This document shows, in pieces, positions 54,842 to 63,581 of a stretch of DNA of 64,000 nt. The translations under genes were made by a program, and so were the position numbers. How positions within the stretch are numbered: position 1 is the stretch's first letter; each line of letters starts with the position of its first letter. Under the pieces are notes generated by a model. The model had not been told where the DNA came from. It did not search any database and saw only the letters and a list, made by a program, of their open reading frames with translations. Source of the stretch: Amycolatopsis tucumanensis (GTDB lineage Bacteria > Actinomycetota > Actinomycetes > Mycobacteriales > Pseudonocardiaceae); NCBI RefSeq assembly GCF_021654135.1, contig NZ_JAKGSD010000016.1, positions 62,001 through 126,000 of the forward strand, in the 5' to 3' direction.

Positions 54842-55009
54842 CGGAACCCCGAACGCAGAGCGGAGGTGCAGATCGGTCTGAGACTTCCACGTCCTGCGCC
54901 AGGACGGGATTGTCGCCGCCTGGTCACCTCATCCGCATCGCCCCAAGCGGCGCGAGCGACCCGGAGGGACCCCGAGGGTGTCCTCGGGAGCCGCTCGGCC
55001 GCCGCGAAG

Positions 55010-55054
55010 TGTCTCGTTACGCGACAATCCGATGCGCAGTGACGTAGGTAACAT
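55010..55054 (+). promoter_or_regulatory. Operator and putative promoter of the second AcoR-like gene
   Basis: TGTCTCGTTACGCGACA (55010-55026) followed 22 bases later by TAACAT (55049-55054). The operator, the spacing and the string AGGTAACATCG match the promoter of the first AcoR-like gene (17384-17427), although the flanks differ. This points to common, probably autogenous, control. Confidence 0.72.
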
Positions 55055-55150
55055 CGCGTAAGCGCGGGTGGCACCCGGCGGCCGAGCCGTCGACCGCACT
55101 ACCGCACTCCCCCGACTGGACACTGGAGTCTGGAGGCTGGAGGCCGAGGG

Positions 55151-57016
55151 ATGAATGACTGGCTGCGCACCGCCAGCAGGGCGCGCGACGACGTCTTCTC
55201 CAACGCGCTGGATGCACAGGTCGGCGCGGCGGTGGACCTGCGGCCCACTGTGTACGAGTCATGGCGCCGCTCGCGCTTGCAGGGCCTGGCGCCCGAGGCC
55301 GTCTCTCCGATGCCGCTGGCCGAGGTGGAGTTCGACGGCTATCTGGCGCGTACGGTCACCCGGATCGTCGAGAAGCGCGCCGCCGCGCTCGACCAGAGTG
55401 CCTGTGCACTGGTGCTCACCGACCGTGAGGGCCGACTGCTGCGGCGCTGGGTGCGCGACGCCGAGATGGCCGCCGGCCTGGATGCCAAGGGCGTGGCGGC
55501 CGGGTTCATGATGGACGAGTCCACGGTTGGCACGACCGGGCTGGTCACGTTGCTCACCGGCAGCCCGGAACTGATTCGGGGTCCAGAGCACTTCTCGGAG
55601 TTGTTCAAGCAGTACAGCTGCGCCAGCGCCCCGATCTTCCACCCGGTGCGCCGGGTCCTGCTGGGCAGTGTCTCGCTCATCTGCCGCGTCGCCGACACCA
55701 CCCCGCTCATGCTCTCGTGGGTCACGGAGCTGGTGATGGCCGTCCAGGAGGCGCTCTTGCTCCGCGCCTCGCAGCGCGAGCAACGGCTCTTCGACGCCTA
55801 CACGACCTTCAACCGCGACGTACGCCACCCGATCATCGCCATCGACGTCACGACCATCATCACCAACGCGGCGGCGGCCCGCCTGCTCGGCGGCGTCGAC
55901 CAGACCCTGCTGTGGGAGCACGCACGACGCAGCCTGCGCGAAGGCGACCGCGGCCCGAGCAGCCTGAGCCTGCCCGACGGTCAGGTGCTCAAGGTGGACT
56001 GCCGCCCACTGGCCCATGACGACGCCGATGCCGGCGCCATCCTGATCCTGCGCAGGGACCCGACAGCCCGTGCGCACCGGCCTGCGACCGAGCTCGCGCA
56101 GGGCTCCTCCGGATTCGCCGCTGAGGCCTCCGCGGCCGCGGGGAGACTTGGGCCTGCCCCCGTCGGTCTGCCCGTTGCCGACGCCCCGGCCGCGTTGCCG
56201 GGTCTGGTCGGGCGCAGCGAGAAGTGGCGTGCGCTGTGCCGCCGGGCGGCGTCCTTGCGCAACGGTCCCGAGGCTGTGCTCGTGCTGGGCGAGCCCGGCA
56301 CGGGCCGACTGGCGGTGGCTCGGGCGCTGCAGGACCTGCCGGATGTCCGCGTCGTCGACGCCGTCGAGGCCGTCGCACTCGGCGACGACGGCTGGTGCGG
56401 CCTGTTGGCCTCCCAGCTCGGGGACCCCGACACCGCTCTGGTCGTACGCCACGCCGACTTGCTCTCGCCCTCGGCTGCGCTTGCGACCCTGGCTGCGGTA
56501 CGGCGCACGCCGCCGACCCGAGTGCTGGCGACCGCCCGCAGCGGTGCCGGTGAGCAGGCCGTCCACAACCCGCTGCTCGACTCCTTCGAGTCGGTCCTCG
56601 AGGTGCCGCCGCTGCGCGAGCGCCTCGACGACTTCCCTGTTCTGCTGGCCCGCTTCTCCGCGGAGGCGGCGCGCGGCGGACTGCCCGCCACGTGGTCCCC
56701 GGAGGCGGTGCAGGCACTGACCCGGCTCGACTGGCCGGGCAACCTGGCCTCACTGCGGGCGTTGGTGCGCCGTACGGTCACTGGCCGCTCCGCCGGCCGG
56801 ATCGGCACCGCCGACCTCCCACCGGAGTACGTCGCGCGCGCCGCGCGACGCCAACTGGCCGCGCTGGAACAGATCGAGGCGCAGACGATCGTTCGGGCCG
56901 TGCGAGAGGCGGGGGGCAACAAGCACCAGGCGGCATTGACGCTCGGCATCGCGCGCTCCACGTTGTACCGCAAGATCCGCGCGCTGGGTCTGGATCTCTC
57001 GGCCAGCACCTACTGA
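55151..57016 (+). CDS. AcoR-like activator, paralogue of the 17586 gene
   Basis: This 621-residue regulator is very close to the 17586 protein: same start (MNDWLRTASRARDDVFSNAL), GAF block (DESTVGTTGLVTLLTGSPEL), AAA+ region (GRSEKWRALCRRA, Walker A altered to GEPGTGR, no GAFTGA) and C-terminal Fis HTH (GGNKHQAALTLGIARSTLYR). It is longer by a linker of about 30 residues before the AAA+ domain. GGAGG precedes the ATG. It is flanked by an acyl-CoA synthetase upstream and, beyond a hairpin, a C-C hydrolase and SDR. It probably recognises the same TGTCG-N7-CGACA site, so cross-regulation is possible. Confidence 0.92.
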   Translation: MNDWLRTASRARDDVFSNALDAQVGAAVDLRPTVYESWRRSRLQGLAPEAVSPMPLAEVEFDGYLARTVTRIVEKRAAALDQSACALVLTDREGRLLRRWVRDAEMAAGLDAKGVAAGFMMDESTVGTTGLVTLLTGSPELIRGPEHFSELFKQYSCASAPIFHPVRRVLLGSVSLICRVADTTPLMLSWVTELVMAVQEALLLRASQREQRLFDAYTTFNRDVRHPIIAIDVTTIITNAAAARLLGGVDQTLLWEHARRSLREGDRGPSSLSLPDGQVLKVDCRPLAHDDADAGAILILRRDPTARAHRPATELAQGSSGFAAEASAAAGRLGPAPVGLPVADAPAALPGLVGRSEKWRALCRRAASLRNGPEAVLVLGEPGTGRLAVARALQDLPDVRVVDAVEAVALGDDGWCGLLASQLGDPDTALVVRHADLLSPSAALATLAAVRRTPPTRVLATARSGAGEQAVHNPLLDSFESVLEVPPLRERLDDFPVLLARFSAEAARGGLPATWSPEAVQALTRLDWPGNLASLRALVRRTVTGRSAGRIGTADLPPEYVARAARRQLAALEQIEAQTIVRAVREAGGNKHQAALTLGIARSTLYRKIRALGLDLSASTY

Positions 57017-57150
57017 TCCGACAAGTGCAGTTGTCCGCCGGCCAACTGCGCGGCTGCGGCAGCGGATTCCTGTGCCATAGCTGCCCGGTCGCGTGTCAAG
57101 CCGGCAGCAGGCGGCCCGTTCGATTGACGCTGTGCCCACTATTCAACGGG

Positions 57151-57178
57151 GGGATATCCGGCCAAGCCGGAATATCCC
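57151..57178. terminator. Hairpin between convergent genes
   Basis: GGGATATCCGGC and GCCGGAATATCCC pair with one bulged base around a 3-base loop. It lies between the stop of the AcoR-like gene (57016) and that of the convergent hydrolase (57218), so it could end both transcripts. Confidence 0.65.
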
Positions 57179-57217
57179 AATGCGACTGTTCTCCGATATC
57201 GCCGGATCGCGCGCTGA

Positions 57218-58063
57218 CTAGCGATTCAAGAAGGCCGAGAGCACAGTGTTGAAGCGCTCGGGGTGCTCGAACTGCGTCCAGTGGCCGCACTGGCCGAAGA
57301 CGTGCAGTTCGGCGCGCCCGATGAGCTCCAGGAGTCGGACAGCCGAGCTCAGCGGGATTACGCCGTCCTCGCGACCATGAATCACGAGCGTCTCATGTGG
57401 CAGCGTGGCGATGCGTTCCTCCGGCACCGCCAGGCGATCCAGCACCTCCTGGTGGGGGTGTGGGAACATCTGCTCGTACGCCTCCTGCCGACCCGGACGG
57501 GTGGACGCCTCGAATCGCAGCCGCACCAGGTCGTCGGTGACGAGTGAGGTGTCGTAGGCGAGCAGGTCGACCAGGTCGCGCATGGCCTCGAAGGATGGCC
57601 GGTAGCCCCACACTTTCCTCAGGCTCGGCGTGACGGGGAGCGATAGTCCGGCACTGCCCATGAGGGCGAGCCTGTCGACACGGTCGGGGTGCTCGGTGGC
57701 CAGGCGGAGGGCCAGCGCGCCGCCGAAGCTGTTTCCCACGACGCTGACCCGGTCCAGCCCGAGGGCGTCGAGCAGCGCGACGAGGTGCTCGACCCAGCGC
57801 GACGGGGTGTAGACCCCGTCGGCGGGACGTTGCGTGTCACCGAAGCCCGGGATGTCGGGGGCCACGACGCGCAGGCTGCTCGCCAGGGCGGAGATCGTGG
57901 GGCGCCAGGTGCCCCACGCCGTGGCCCCGGGCCCAGACCCGTGCAGCAGCAGGACGGTGCCCGCCACCGGCCGAACGTGCGCGACGTCGTGCACGTTCGT
58001 CGCTATCCCGCCGGCGTCGACCGTTGTTCCGATCTCAGGGTTGCTGGCGTCGCTGCCGGTCAT
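57218..58063 (-). CDS. Alpha/beta hydrolase, meta-cleavage product hydrolase (second)
   Basis: This 281-residue protein has the C-C hydrolase signature: LLLHGSGPGATAWGTWRP (oxyanion), nucleophile elbow GNSFGG, Asp in IHGREDGVIPLSS and His in FGQCGHWTQFEHPERFN. This set is typical of BphD/DmpD-type hydrolases. I chose ATG 58063 (GAGAGGAA about 6 bases upstream). It follows the SDR at 58107 on the same strand, 43 bp apart. No extradiol dioxygenase is beside it, so its ring-cleavage partner may be the one at 27559 or outside the window. Confidence 0.92.
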   Translation of the reverse strand: MTGSDASNPEIGTTVDAGGIATNVHDVAHVRPVAGTVLLLHGSGPGATAWGTWRPTISALASSLRVVAPDIPGFGDTQRPADGVYTPSRWVEHLVALLDALGLDRVSVVGNSFGGALALRLATEHPDRVDRLALMGSAGLSLPVTPSLRKVWGYRPSFEAMRDLVDLLAYDTSLVTDDLVRLRFEASTRPGRQEAYEQMFPHPHQEVLDRLAVPEERIATLPHETLVIHGREDGVIPLSSAVRLLELIGRAELHVFGQCGHWTQFEHPERFNTVLSAFLNR

Positions 58064-58106
58064 CGGGTTCCTCTCGTGCGGCTCGCGCGGTTGGCGGACG
58101 GAGCCC

Positions 58107-58880
58107 TCAGGTCGCGGTCCAGCCGCCGTCGAGGACATAGGAGGCGCCGTTTATCGAGTCGGTGCCAGGGCCGCACAGGAAGCCAACGAGACCGGCGACC
58201 TCTTCGGGTTCGATCAGCCGCTTTACGGGTGTCCGAGCCAGCAGCACGTCGGATACGACCTGGTCCTCGGCCACCCCGTGGCGCGATGCCTGATCGGCGA
58301 TCTGGCCCTCGACCAGGGGCGTACGCACGTACCCCGGTGCGACAGTATTGCTGGTGACCCCGCGCTCGGCACCCTCGACCGCGAGGACTTTCGACAGACC
58401 CTCGAGGCCGTGCTTAGCGCTGACGTATGCCGACTTGAAGGCGGACGCTCGATGGCCGTGGGCGGACGTCACGTGCACCAGCCGGCCCCAGCGCCGCTCG
58501 TACATCCCCGGTAGGACGGCGCGTGCGAGCAGGAAGGGGGCGTGCAGCATGAGCCGGTGGATCAGCTCGAAGCGCGCGGGTTCGAACTCCTCCACCGGAG
58601 CAACGTGCTGAATGCCGGCGCAGTTGATCAGGATGTCGACAGCGCGGTCCCGCAGGCCGAGCGCCTCGATCGCTGCGGGATCGCTGAGGTCGACGGCAAG
58701 CGCTTCGCCGCCGACCTCTTCGGCCGCGCGCTCGGCGCCCGCCCGGTCGAGGTCCAGCGCGATGACATGGGCTCCGTCAGCGGCCAGCCGCTCGGCGATG
58801 GCCCGGCCAAGGCCGCTGGCCGCGCCCGTGACGGCGGCGACGCGGCCCTCGAGTGCGGGGGTGTCCTGGAGCGTTGCCAT
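58107..58880 (-). CDS. SDR, 3-hydroxybutyrate-dehydrogenase-like
   Basis: This 257-residue SDR has cofactor motif AAVTGAASGLGRAIAERLAA, NCAGIQHV, Ser in HVTSAHGH, Tyr/Lys in YVSAKHGLEG and the C-terminal NGASYVLDGGW. The Asp in IALDLDRAG suggests NAD. The pattern of NCAGIQHVAPVEEF is characteristic of 3-hydroxybutyrate dehydrogenases. An operator-like repeat with one mismatch (58915-58931) is 34 bp upstream. Together with the acetoacetyl-CoA synthetase on the same strand it could form a 3-hydroxybutyrate or ketone-body route. Confidence 0.9.
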   Translation of the reverse strand: MATLQDTPALEGRVAAVTGAASGLGRAIAERLAADGAHVIALDLDRAGAERAAEEVGGEALAVDLSDPAAIEALGLRDRAVDILINCAGIQHVAPVEEFEPARFELIHRLMLHAPFLLARAVLPGMYERRWGRLVHVTSAHGHRASAFKSAYVSAKHGLEGLSKVLAVEGAERGVTSNTVAPGYVRTPLVEGQIADQASRHGVAEDQVVSDVLLARTPVKRLIEPEEVAGLVGFLCGPGTDSINGASYVLDGGWTAT

Positions 58881-58914
58881 GGCCGAAAGCGTATGGAGAA
58901 AGTCAGAGATCGGT

Positions 58915-58931
58915 TGTCGCACTTCGCTACA
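58915..58931. promoter_or_regulatory. Operator-like repeat with one mismatch upstream of the SDR
   Basis: TGTCGCACTTCGCTACA fits TGTCG-N7-CGACA except for one base (CTACA). It sits 34 bp before the SDR start on the minus strand. As the weakest copy it may be chance, but position supports it. Confidence 0.5.
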
Positions 58932-59046
58932 GCTGCCGTGGCGGCTCCCACTGCCGTCTCGGAATGCGGCAACCGGCAGCGCGATCATCGTGGCAGGCCT
59001 GCCCGGGTCGTGTGCCGGATACCTGACGCCGCGAATCGCGCGACCG

Positions 59047-61011
59047 CTACTCGTGGATCCCGTCCAAGTGTGCTCTACGCCGGCCGGCGAACTGGGCGTA
59101 CCAGGCGACGAGCCCGGGGTCGTCGACACTGGCCGGGTCCAGAACGGATTCCGCGTCCTCTCCCCGGAACATCCGCTTGAGCGGCACTTCCAGCTTCTTC
59201 CCCGTTCGCGTGTGCGGGATGCCCGGAACAGCGATGATCTCGTCCGGCACGTGGCGCGGCGAGGTCCGGGTGCGGATGGTGGCCCGAATCTCGTCGATCA
59301 GCTGCTGGTCGAGCCGGCAGCCCTCGGCGAGCCGGACGAACATGGGCATGTAGTAGCCACCGTTGCCCTCCTCGATCCCGATGACGAGCGCCTCGGCCAC
59401 CTGCGGAAGGGACTCGACCGGATCTGTGATGTCCGCGCTGCCCATGCGGATGCCGTGACGGTTGAGGGTCGCGTCCGACCGCCCGTGGATCACGACAGAA
59501 CCGCGGCCGGTGATCGTCACCCAGTCACCGTGCCGCCAGACTCCCGGGAAGTGCTCGAAATAGGTGGCGCGAAAGCGGCGCTTGCCGTGGTCGTCCCAGA
59601 AACCGAGCGGCATCGACGGCATCGGAGCACGCACCACGAGCTCGCCGACCTCGTCCCGGACCGGCCGGCCCCGGTCGTCGTAGCAGTCGAGCGCCACGCC
59701 CAGGCATGGCGCGGAAAGCTCGCCTGCCCGCGCCGGGACGTTGGGGGCGGGGCCGGCGAAGGCGGTGCACACATCGGTTCCCCCGCTCATCGAGGCGATC
59801 TGCACGTGCGGCCCCAACTGGGAGGACAGCCAGCTCTGCAAGTCCGCGGGGAACGTCGAGCCAGTGACGCCGACCGTGGTGAGCGAACCGAATCGCCTGC
59901 CGGCTGGTCCGGTGTCGTTCCTCCGGCAGGCGGCCAGGTACGCAGGGCTGGTGCCGAGCAGGGTGAGGTCGAGTTGTTCGGCCAGCCGCCACAGCGTCCC
60001 GGTGTCCGGGTGGCCGGGATTGCCTTCGAAACACACGATGGTCGTGCCGAGCAGCAACGTGCCGACGAGGAAGTTCCACATCATCCAGCTCGGCGTGGTG
60101 TGCCAGAAGACCCGGTCCCCCGCACGCAGGTTCAGGTGCAGGCCACCGATCTTGCACGACTCGATGGTCACCCCGCCGTGGCCGTGGACGATCCCCTTGG
60201 GGCGCCCGGTCGTCCCGGACGAGAACAGCACCCACAGCGGATGGTCGAACGACACGGGGACGGGTTCGAAGGGCGCGTCTTCCGTTCGGGCAGCGGAGTC
60301 CCACGCGAGCGTGCCCACCTGCCCGTCGAGCGTGATCGTCGCCCGCAGCGATGGCAACGAGGCACGCAGCTTTTCGACGTCGGCATTGCGGTCGATCAAC
60401 CGGCCCGCGTTCACGTATGTCGTGCCCGCGATCAGCACAGCCGGATCGAGCTGGCCCAGCCGGGCCACGGCCGCGTCGGCAGCGTAGTCGAGACCGCACA
60501 GACTCCACACGGCGCCGAGGCTGGCGGTCGCCAGTAGAGCGACGACCGCCTCCACGCCGTTGGGCAGATAACCCACGACGCGATCACCGCGCGTGACGCC
60601 GAGCTCCCGTAGCGTCGCGGCAACCGACGCCACCTGCCGCCTCAGCTCTCCCCACGTCAGCTCGACGGGAACGAACCGCTCGTCGACTGTCACGACCGCG
60701 ACGGCGTCGGCCTCTCGCCGCTGGAGAACCTCGGACGCGAAATTGAGCTCCACGCCAGGGAACCAGGCGACGTCCGGCATGCGATCCCCGACGAGAACCG
60801 GCCCGTCGACAGGCCGCTCCGGCAGGCCGAAGTAGTCCCACACGAGCGCCCAGAACTCCTGTGGGGCCTCGACCGACCACTTCCACAGGCTCCGGTAGTC
60901 CTCGTCGAGCGGCAGACCGGTCCGTGACCCGGCCGCCCGCGCGAACTCGGTGATGCGCGCCTTGTCGGCTCCGCTCGTGGTCGGGACCCAGCCGGGTTCT
61001 TTGATCGCCAC
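59047..61011 (-). CDS. Acetoacetate-CoA ligase (acetoacetyl-CoA synthetase)
   Basis: This 654-residue ANL enzyme activates acetoacetate or a related 3-oxo acid. Features: WSVEAPQEFWALVWDYFGL and PGVELNFASEVL at the start (AACS-type N-terminus), the ATP motif LFSSGTTGRPKGIVHGHGG, TPSWMMWNFLVGTLLLG, SGGTDVCTAFAG, and Lys in HTRTGKKLEVPLKRMFRG. I chose GTG 61011, with AGGAG about 10 bases upstream. The P450 stop is 16 bp away, so the gene is at the end of the P450 operon. Confidence 0.92.
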   Translation of the reverse strand: MAIKEPGWVPTTSGADKARITEFARAAGSRTGLPLDEDYRSLWKWSVEAPQEFWALVWDYFGLPERPVDGPVLVGDRMPDVAWFPGVELNFASEVLQRREADAVAVVTVDERFVPVELTWGELRRQVASVAATLRELGVTRGDRVVGYLPNGVEAVVALLATASLGAVWSLCGLDYAADAAVARLGQLDPAVLIAGTTYVNAGRLIDRNADVEKLRASLPSLRATITLDGQVGTLAWDSAARTEDAPFEPVPVSFDHPLWVLFSSGTTGRPKGIVHGHGGVTIESCKIGGLHLNLRAGDRVFWHTTPSWMMWNFLVGTLLLGTTIVCFEGNPGHPDTGTLWRLAEQLDLTLLGTSPAYLAACRRNDTGPAGRRFGSLTTVGVTGSTFPADLQSWLSSQLGPHVQIASMSGGTDVCTAFAGPAPNVPARAGELSAPCLGVALDCYDDRGRPVRDEVGELVVRAPMPSMPLGFWDDHGKRRFRATYFEHFPGVWRHGDWVTITGRGSVVIHGRSDATLNRHGIRMGSADITDPVESLPQVAEALVIGIEEGNGGYYMPMFVRLAEGCRLDQQLIDEIRATIRTRTSPRHVPDEIIAVPGIPHTRTGKKLEVPLKRMFRGEDAESVLDPASVDDPGLVAWYAQFAGRRRAHLDGIHE

Positions 61012-61027
61012 TGACGCCTTGCTCCTT

Positions 61028-62212
61028 CTAGTCATCTGTCTCGAGGTGGACCACGGGCAGTGATTCCAAGCCACGAATCACGTTGTTCAGGTGCCGTGTC
61101 GCCTCCCCGACGTGGATGCGTCGTACCCGCGCGGCGAGCGCACGCAGTATTGCGTGTGCTTCGATCTTCGCGAGCGCCTGTCCCGCACAGGTGTGCGTGC
61201 CGTAGCCGAACGCCAGGTGGTCAACGGGATTGCGCTGGATGTCGAAACTGTCGGGGTCCGGGTACTGGCGTTCATCGCGGTTTCCGGATCCGTAGAGCAG
61301 CACGACCTGTGCGCCGGACGGGATGTGCGTGTCGTCGACGGTCACGTCCCGCGTGATCTTCCGGGCGAACGCTTGGACGGGTGCATCATAGCGAAGGACT
61401 TCGTTGAATGCGCTGGGAATGAAGTCGGGATTCGCGCGGAGGGCGTCCCATTGATCCGGGTGGGTCGCGAAGAGCTGTATCGAATTGGCGATGGCGTTGA
61501 TCGTGGTGTCCATGCCGGCCGTGGTGTATGCGGCGAGCAACGGAACGCACGAGTCGTGGCCGATCTGTCCGGCGTCGGCCGCGTCGAAGATCGCACGGCC
61601 CATGCTGCCGGGTTTCAGGTCCTCGGCGCGCAACGTGCCGAGCCACGCGAACATCTCCTGGATGACTCCGAGGCCCTTCTCGGTGCGCTCGTTCATGGGA
61701 CCGAAGACCGTGAACGTGCCGTCCGCCCAGCGGAGCATGTCGTCACGCGCCCGCTCGGGGAGTCCGATGAGATCGAACACCACCGACAGCGGCAACGCCG
61801 CCGCGAGGTCGGTCACGGCGTCGAACTCGCCACGCGTGACCAGTGCGTCCACGAGTTTGCCGGCGCTCGCTTCGATGTCGTCCTTGACCTTCCGCAGGGC
61901 GCGGGGCGCCAGCTGCTCGGAGAGCACAGAACGGAGCGTGTCGTGCTGCGGCGGGTCGGTACCGAGCACCGTGCCGACGAGGAAGCCGTTCACCACGTCG
62001 TTCAGTCCGACGGCGGCGTCCGAGGAGAACGTTTCCCAGTCACGCAGCGCGGCGCGGATGTGTTCGTACCGCGGCAATGCCCACGCGTCGATCTTGTCGA
62101 GGTACACGGCGGCGCCCGACGCACGCAACGTGGCGTAGGCGGGGTAGGGATCCGTGAGGATCGTGTCCGAGAACAGATCGATTTCGGTGTGCGGGACGGG
62201 AGCGATCGTCAT
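61028..62212 (-). CDS. Cytochrome P450 (third redox system)
   Basis: This P450 of 394 residues has the canonical I-helix TTAGMDTTINAIA, ExxR in NEVLRYDAP, and heme loop FGYGTHTCAGQALAK with the Cys near residue 340. I chose ATG 62212 with GGAGAG 5-6 bases upstream; an ATG four codons earlier is weaker. A ferredoxin reductase and a [3Fe-4S] ferredoxin gene lie directly upstream in the same operon, so this is a class I system. General form is similar to bacterial aromatic or terpenoid P450s such as CYP199A-like enzymes; I do not assign a family. Confidence 0.93.
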   Translation of the reverse strand: MTIAPVPHTEIDLFSDTILTDPYPAYATLRASGAAVYLDKIDAWALPRYEHIRAALRDWETFSSDAAVGLNDVVNGFLVGTVLGTDPPQHDTLRSVLSEQLAPRALRKVKDDIEASAGKLVDALVTRGEFDAVTDLAAALPLSVVFDLIGLPERARDDMLRWADGTFTVFGPMNERTEKGLGVIQEMFAWLGTLRAEDLKPGSMGRAIFDAADAGQIGHDSCVPLLAAYTTAGMDTTINAIANSIQLFATHPDQWDALRANPDFIPSAFNEVLRYDAPVQAFARKITRDVTVDDTHIPSGAQVVLLYGSGNRDERQYPDPDSFDIQRNPVDHLAFGYGTHTCAGQALAKIEAHAILRALAARVRRIHVGEATRHLNNVIRGLESLPVVHLETDD

Positions 62213-62233
62213 TGGTCTCTCCAAGGTTGGTTG

Positions 62234-63394
62234 TCAGGACGCGCGGGACAGGGCCCGTAATTTGCCGATGGGGACTCGGGTGTTCACCGCGGCGGCCGTT
62301 GTGGCGGAGCGCTCGTCCCGCCACTGCAGGAGCAGCTCCGAAGTGCCGGGTGTGCCGTCGAGAATGTCCGGTGTGCCCGCCGCCGGCAGCTTCCCGCAGA
62401 CCTTGATGGTCAGACCGAACTGTTCGGTCCAGAAATATCCTGCGGGATTCAACGGCGGTGCCGCGTCTCGGTGCAGGAGGGCGGCCGCCGCGGTACGCGC
62501 TTGCTCGAGGGCACTGTTCCACAGTGGAGTGCGCCGGTATCCATCGTCGGCGGGGAAAGCGGCGACATCACCCGCGGCGACGATGTTCTCGCGGACACGT
62601 CCCCGCGCATCCACCTGAACGCCACCTCTGGCGGGGAGGCCGGTACCGGCGAGCCACTCGACGTTCGGTGTGCAGCCGACAGCGCTGAGAATGATGTCAC
62701 CTTCGAACTGACGCCCGTCGCCGAGTTCGACGATCGGTGACGTCACGCCCCGGAGCCGGATCGAGGGGTGACACACGAACCGGACGCCGGCTCGCCGGGC
62801 GGCCGCCGCGACGAGGTCGGCGAGGTACTCCCCCAGCTGTGCGAGCAGTGGCGGCTGCCGGTCGACGATCGTTACCTCGGCACCGTGATCGACACACGCG
62901 GACGCGAGCTCCATTCCGAGTATGCCCGCGCCGACGATCACGACCCGGCAGTGTCCCCGCAGCTCGCGGGCCAGCCACAGCGCGTCATCGAGGTCGCGGA
63001 AGGTCGTTTCCCGGGCGCCGGGTTCGGCGGCACCGAGATCGGCGAGCCGCCGAGCGCGCGCGCCGGTCGTGATCGCGAGCCCATCGAACGCGAGGTCGTC
63101 GCCGTCGTCGAGCACCAGCCGGCGCGCCTGCAGATCCGCCGCGACCACCCGGGTGTTCAGGCGCTGGTCGATGTCACCGCCCAACGGTTGCAGCGCGATG
63201 TCGCCGGGTTCCTCGGTGCCCGCGAGAACACCTTTCGACAGGGCGGGACGGCTGTATGCGGCATGCGGCTCGGCCCCGAGCAGGGTGATGCGCCCGTCGT
63301 AACCGTTGCGGCGCAGGGTGTCGGCGACGACCGCGCCGGCCAGCGACGCACCGACGACCGCGATGTGGCGTAGCCGGGTCGCACTAGCTGTCAT
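62234..63394 (-). CDS. FAD-dependent ferredoxin reductase (second)
   Basis: This 386-residue NADH:ferredoxin reductase has FAD motif IAVVGASLAGAVVADTLRRN, AAYSRPALSKGVLAG, NAD motif VVIVGAGILGMELASACVDH and the FAD/tail block IVAAGDVAAFPADDG. The first motif GASLAG lacks one usual glycine but fits the group. ATG 63394 overlaps the ferredoxin frame by 11 bp. It supplies electrons to the [3Fe-4S] ferredoxin upstream and the P450 downstream. Confidence 0.93.
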   Translation of the reverse strand: MTASATRLRHIAVVGASLAGAVVADTLRRNGYDGRITLLGAEPHAAYSRPALSKGVLAGTEEPGDIALQPLGGDIDQRLNTRVVAADLQARRLVLDDGDDLAFDGLAITTGARARRLADLGAAEPGARETTFRDLDDALWLARELRGHCRVVIVGAGILGMELASACVDHGAEVTIVDRQPPLLAQLGEYLADLVAAAARRAGVRFVCHPSIRLRGVTSPIVELGDGRQFEGDIILSAVGCTPNVEWLAGTGLPARGGVQVDARGRVRENIVAAGDVAAFPADDGYRRTPLWNSALEQARTAAAALLHRDAAPPLNPAGYFWTEQFGLTIKVCGKLPAAGTPDILDGTPGTSELLLQWRDERSATTAAAVNTRVPIGKLRALSRAS

Positions 63395-63581
63395 CGCGGA
63401 TGCTGAGTGCGGCGACGGGGCAGACACGCGCGGCGGAGGAAGCATCCGGCGCGTGCTCCGGCCGTAGCTCTTCGACATCCAGGACGAGTTCTCCTTCGTC
63501 GTCGAGGTGCATCAGCTGCGGGGCCGTTTCGGCGCAGATGCCGTAACCTTCGCAGCGTCGCCGATCCACGCTGATCTTCAT
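63384..63581 (-). CDS. [3Fe-4S] ferredoxin
   Basis: This 65-residue ferredoxin has the P450-associated pattern CEGYGIC (C-x5-C) and CPVAAL for the third Cys, with no Cys at the fourth position, consistent with a 3Fe-4S cluster. ATGA overlap with the upstream hydrolase sets the start at 63581. It is the electron carrier to the P450 at 61028. Confidence 0.93.
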   Translation of the reverse strand: MKISVDRRRCEGYGICAETAPQLMHLDDEGELVLDVEELRPEHAPDASSAARVCPVAALSIRDDS

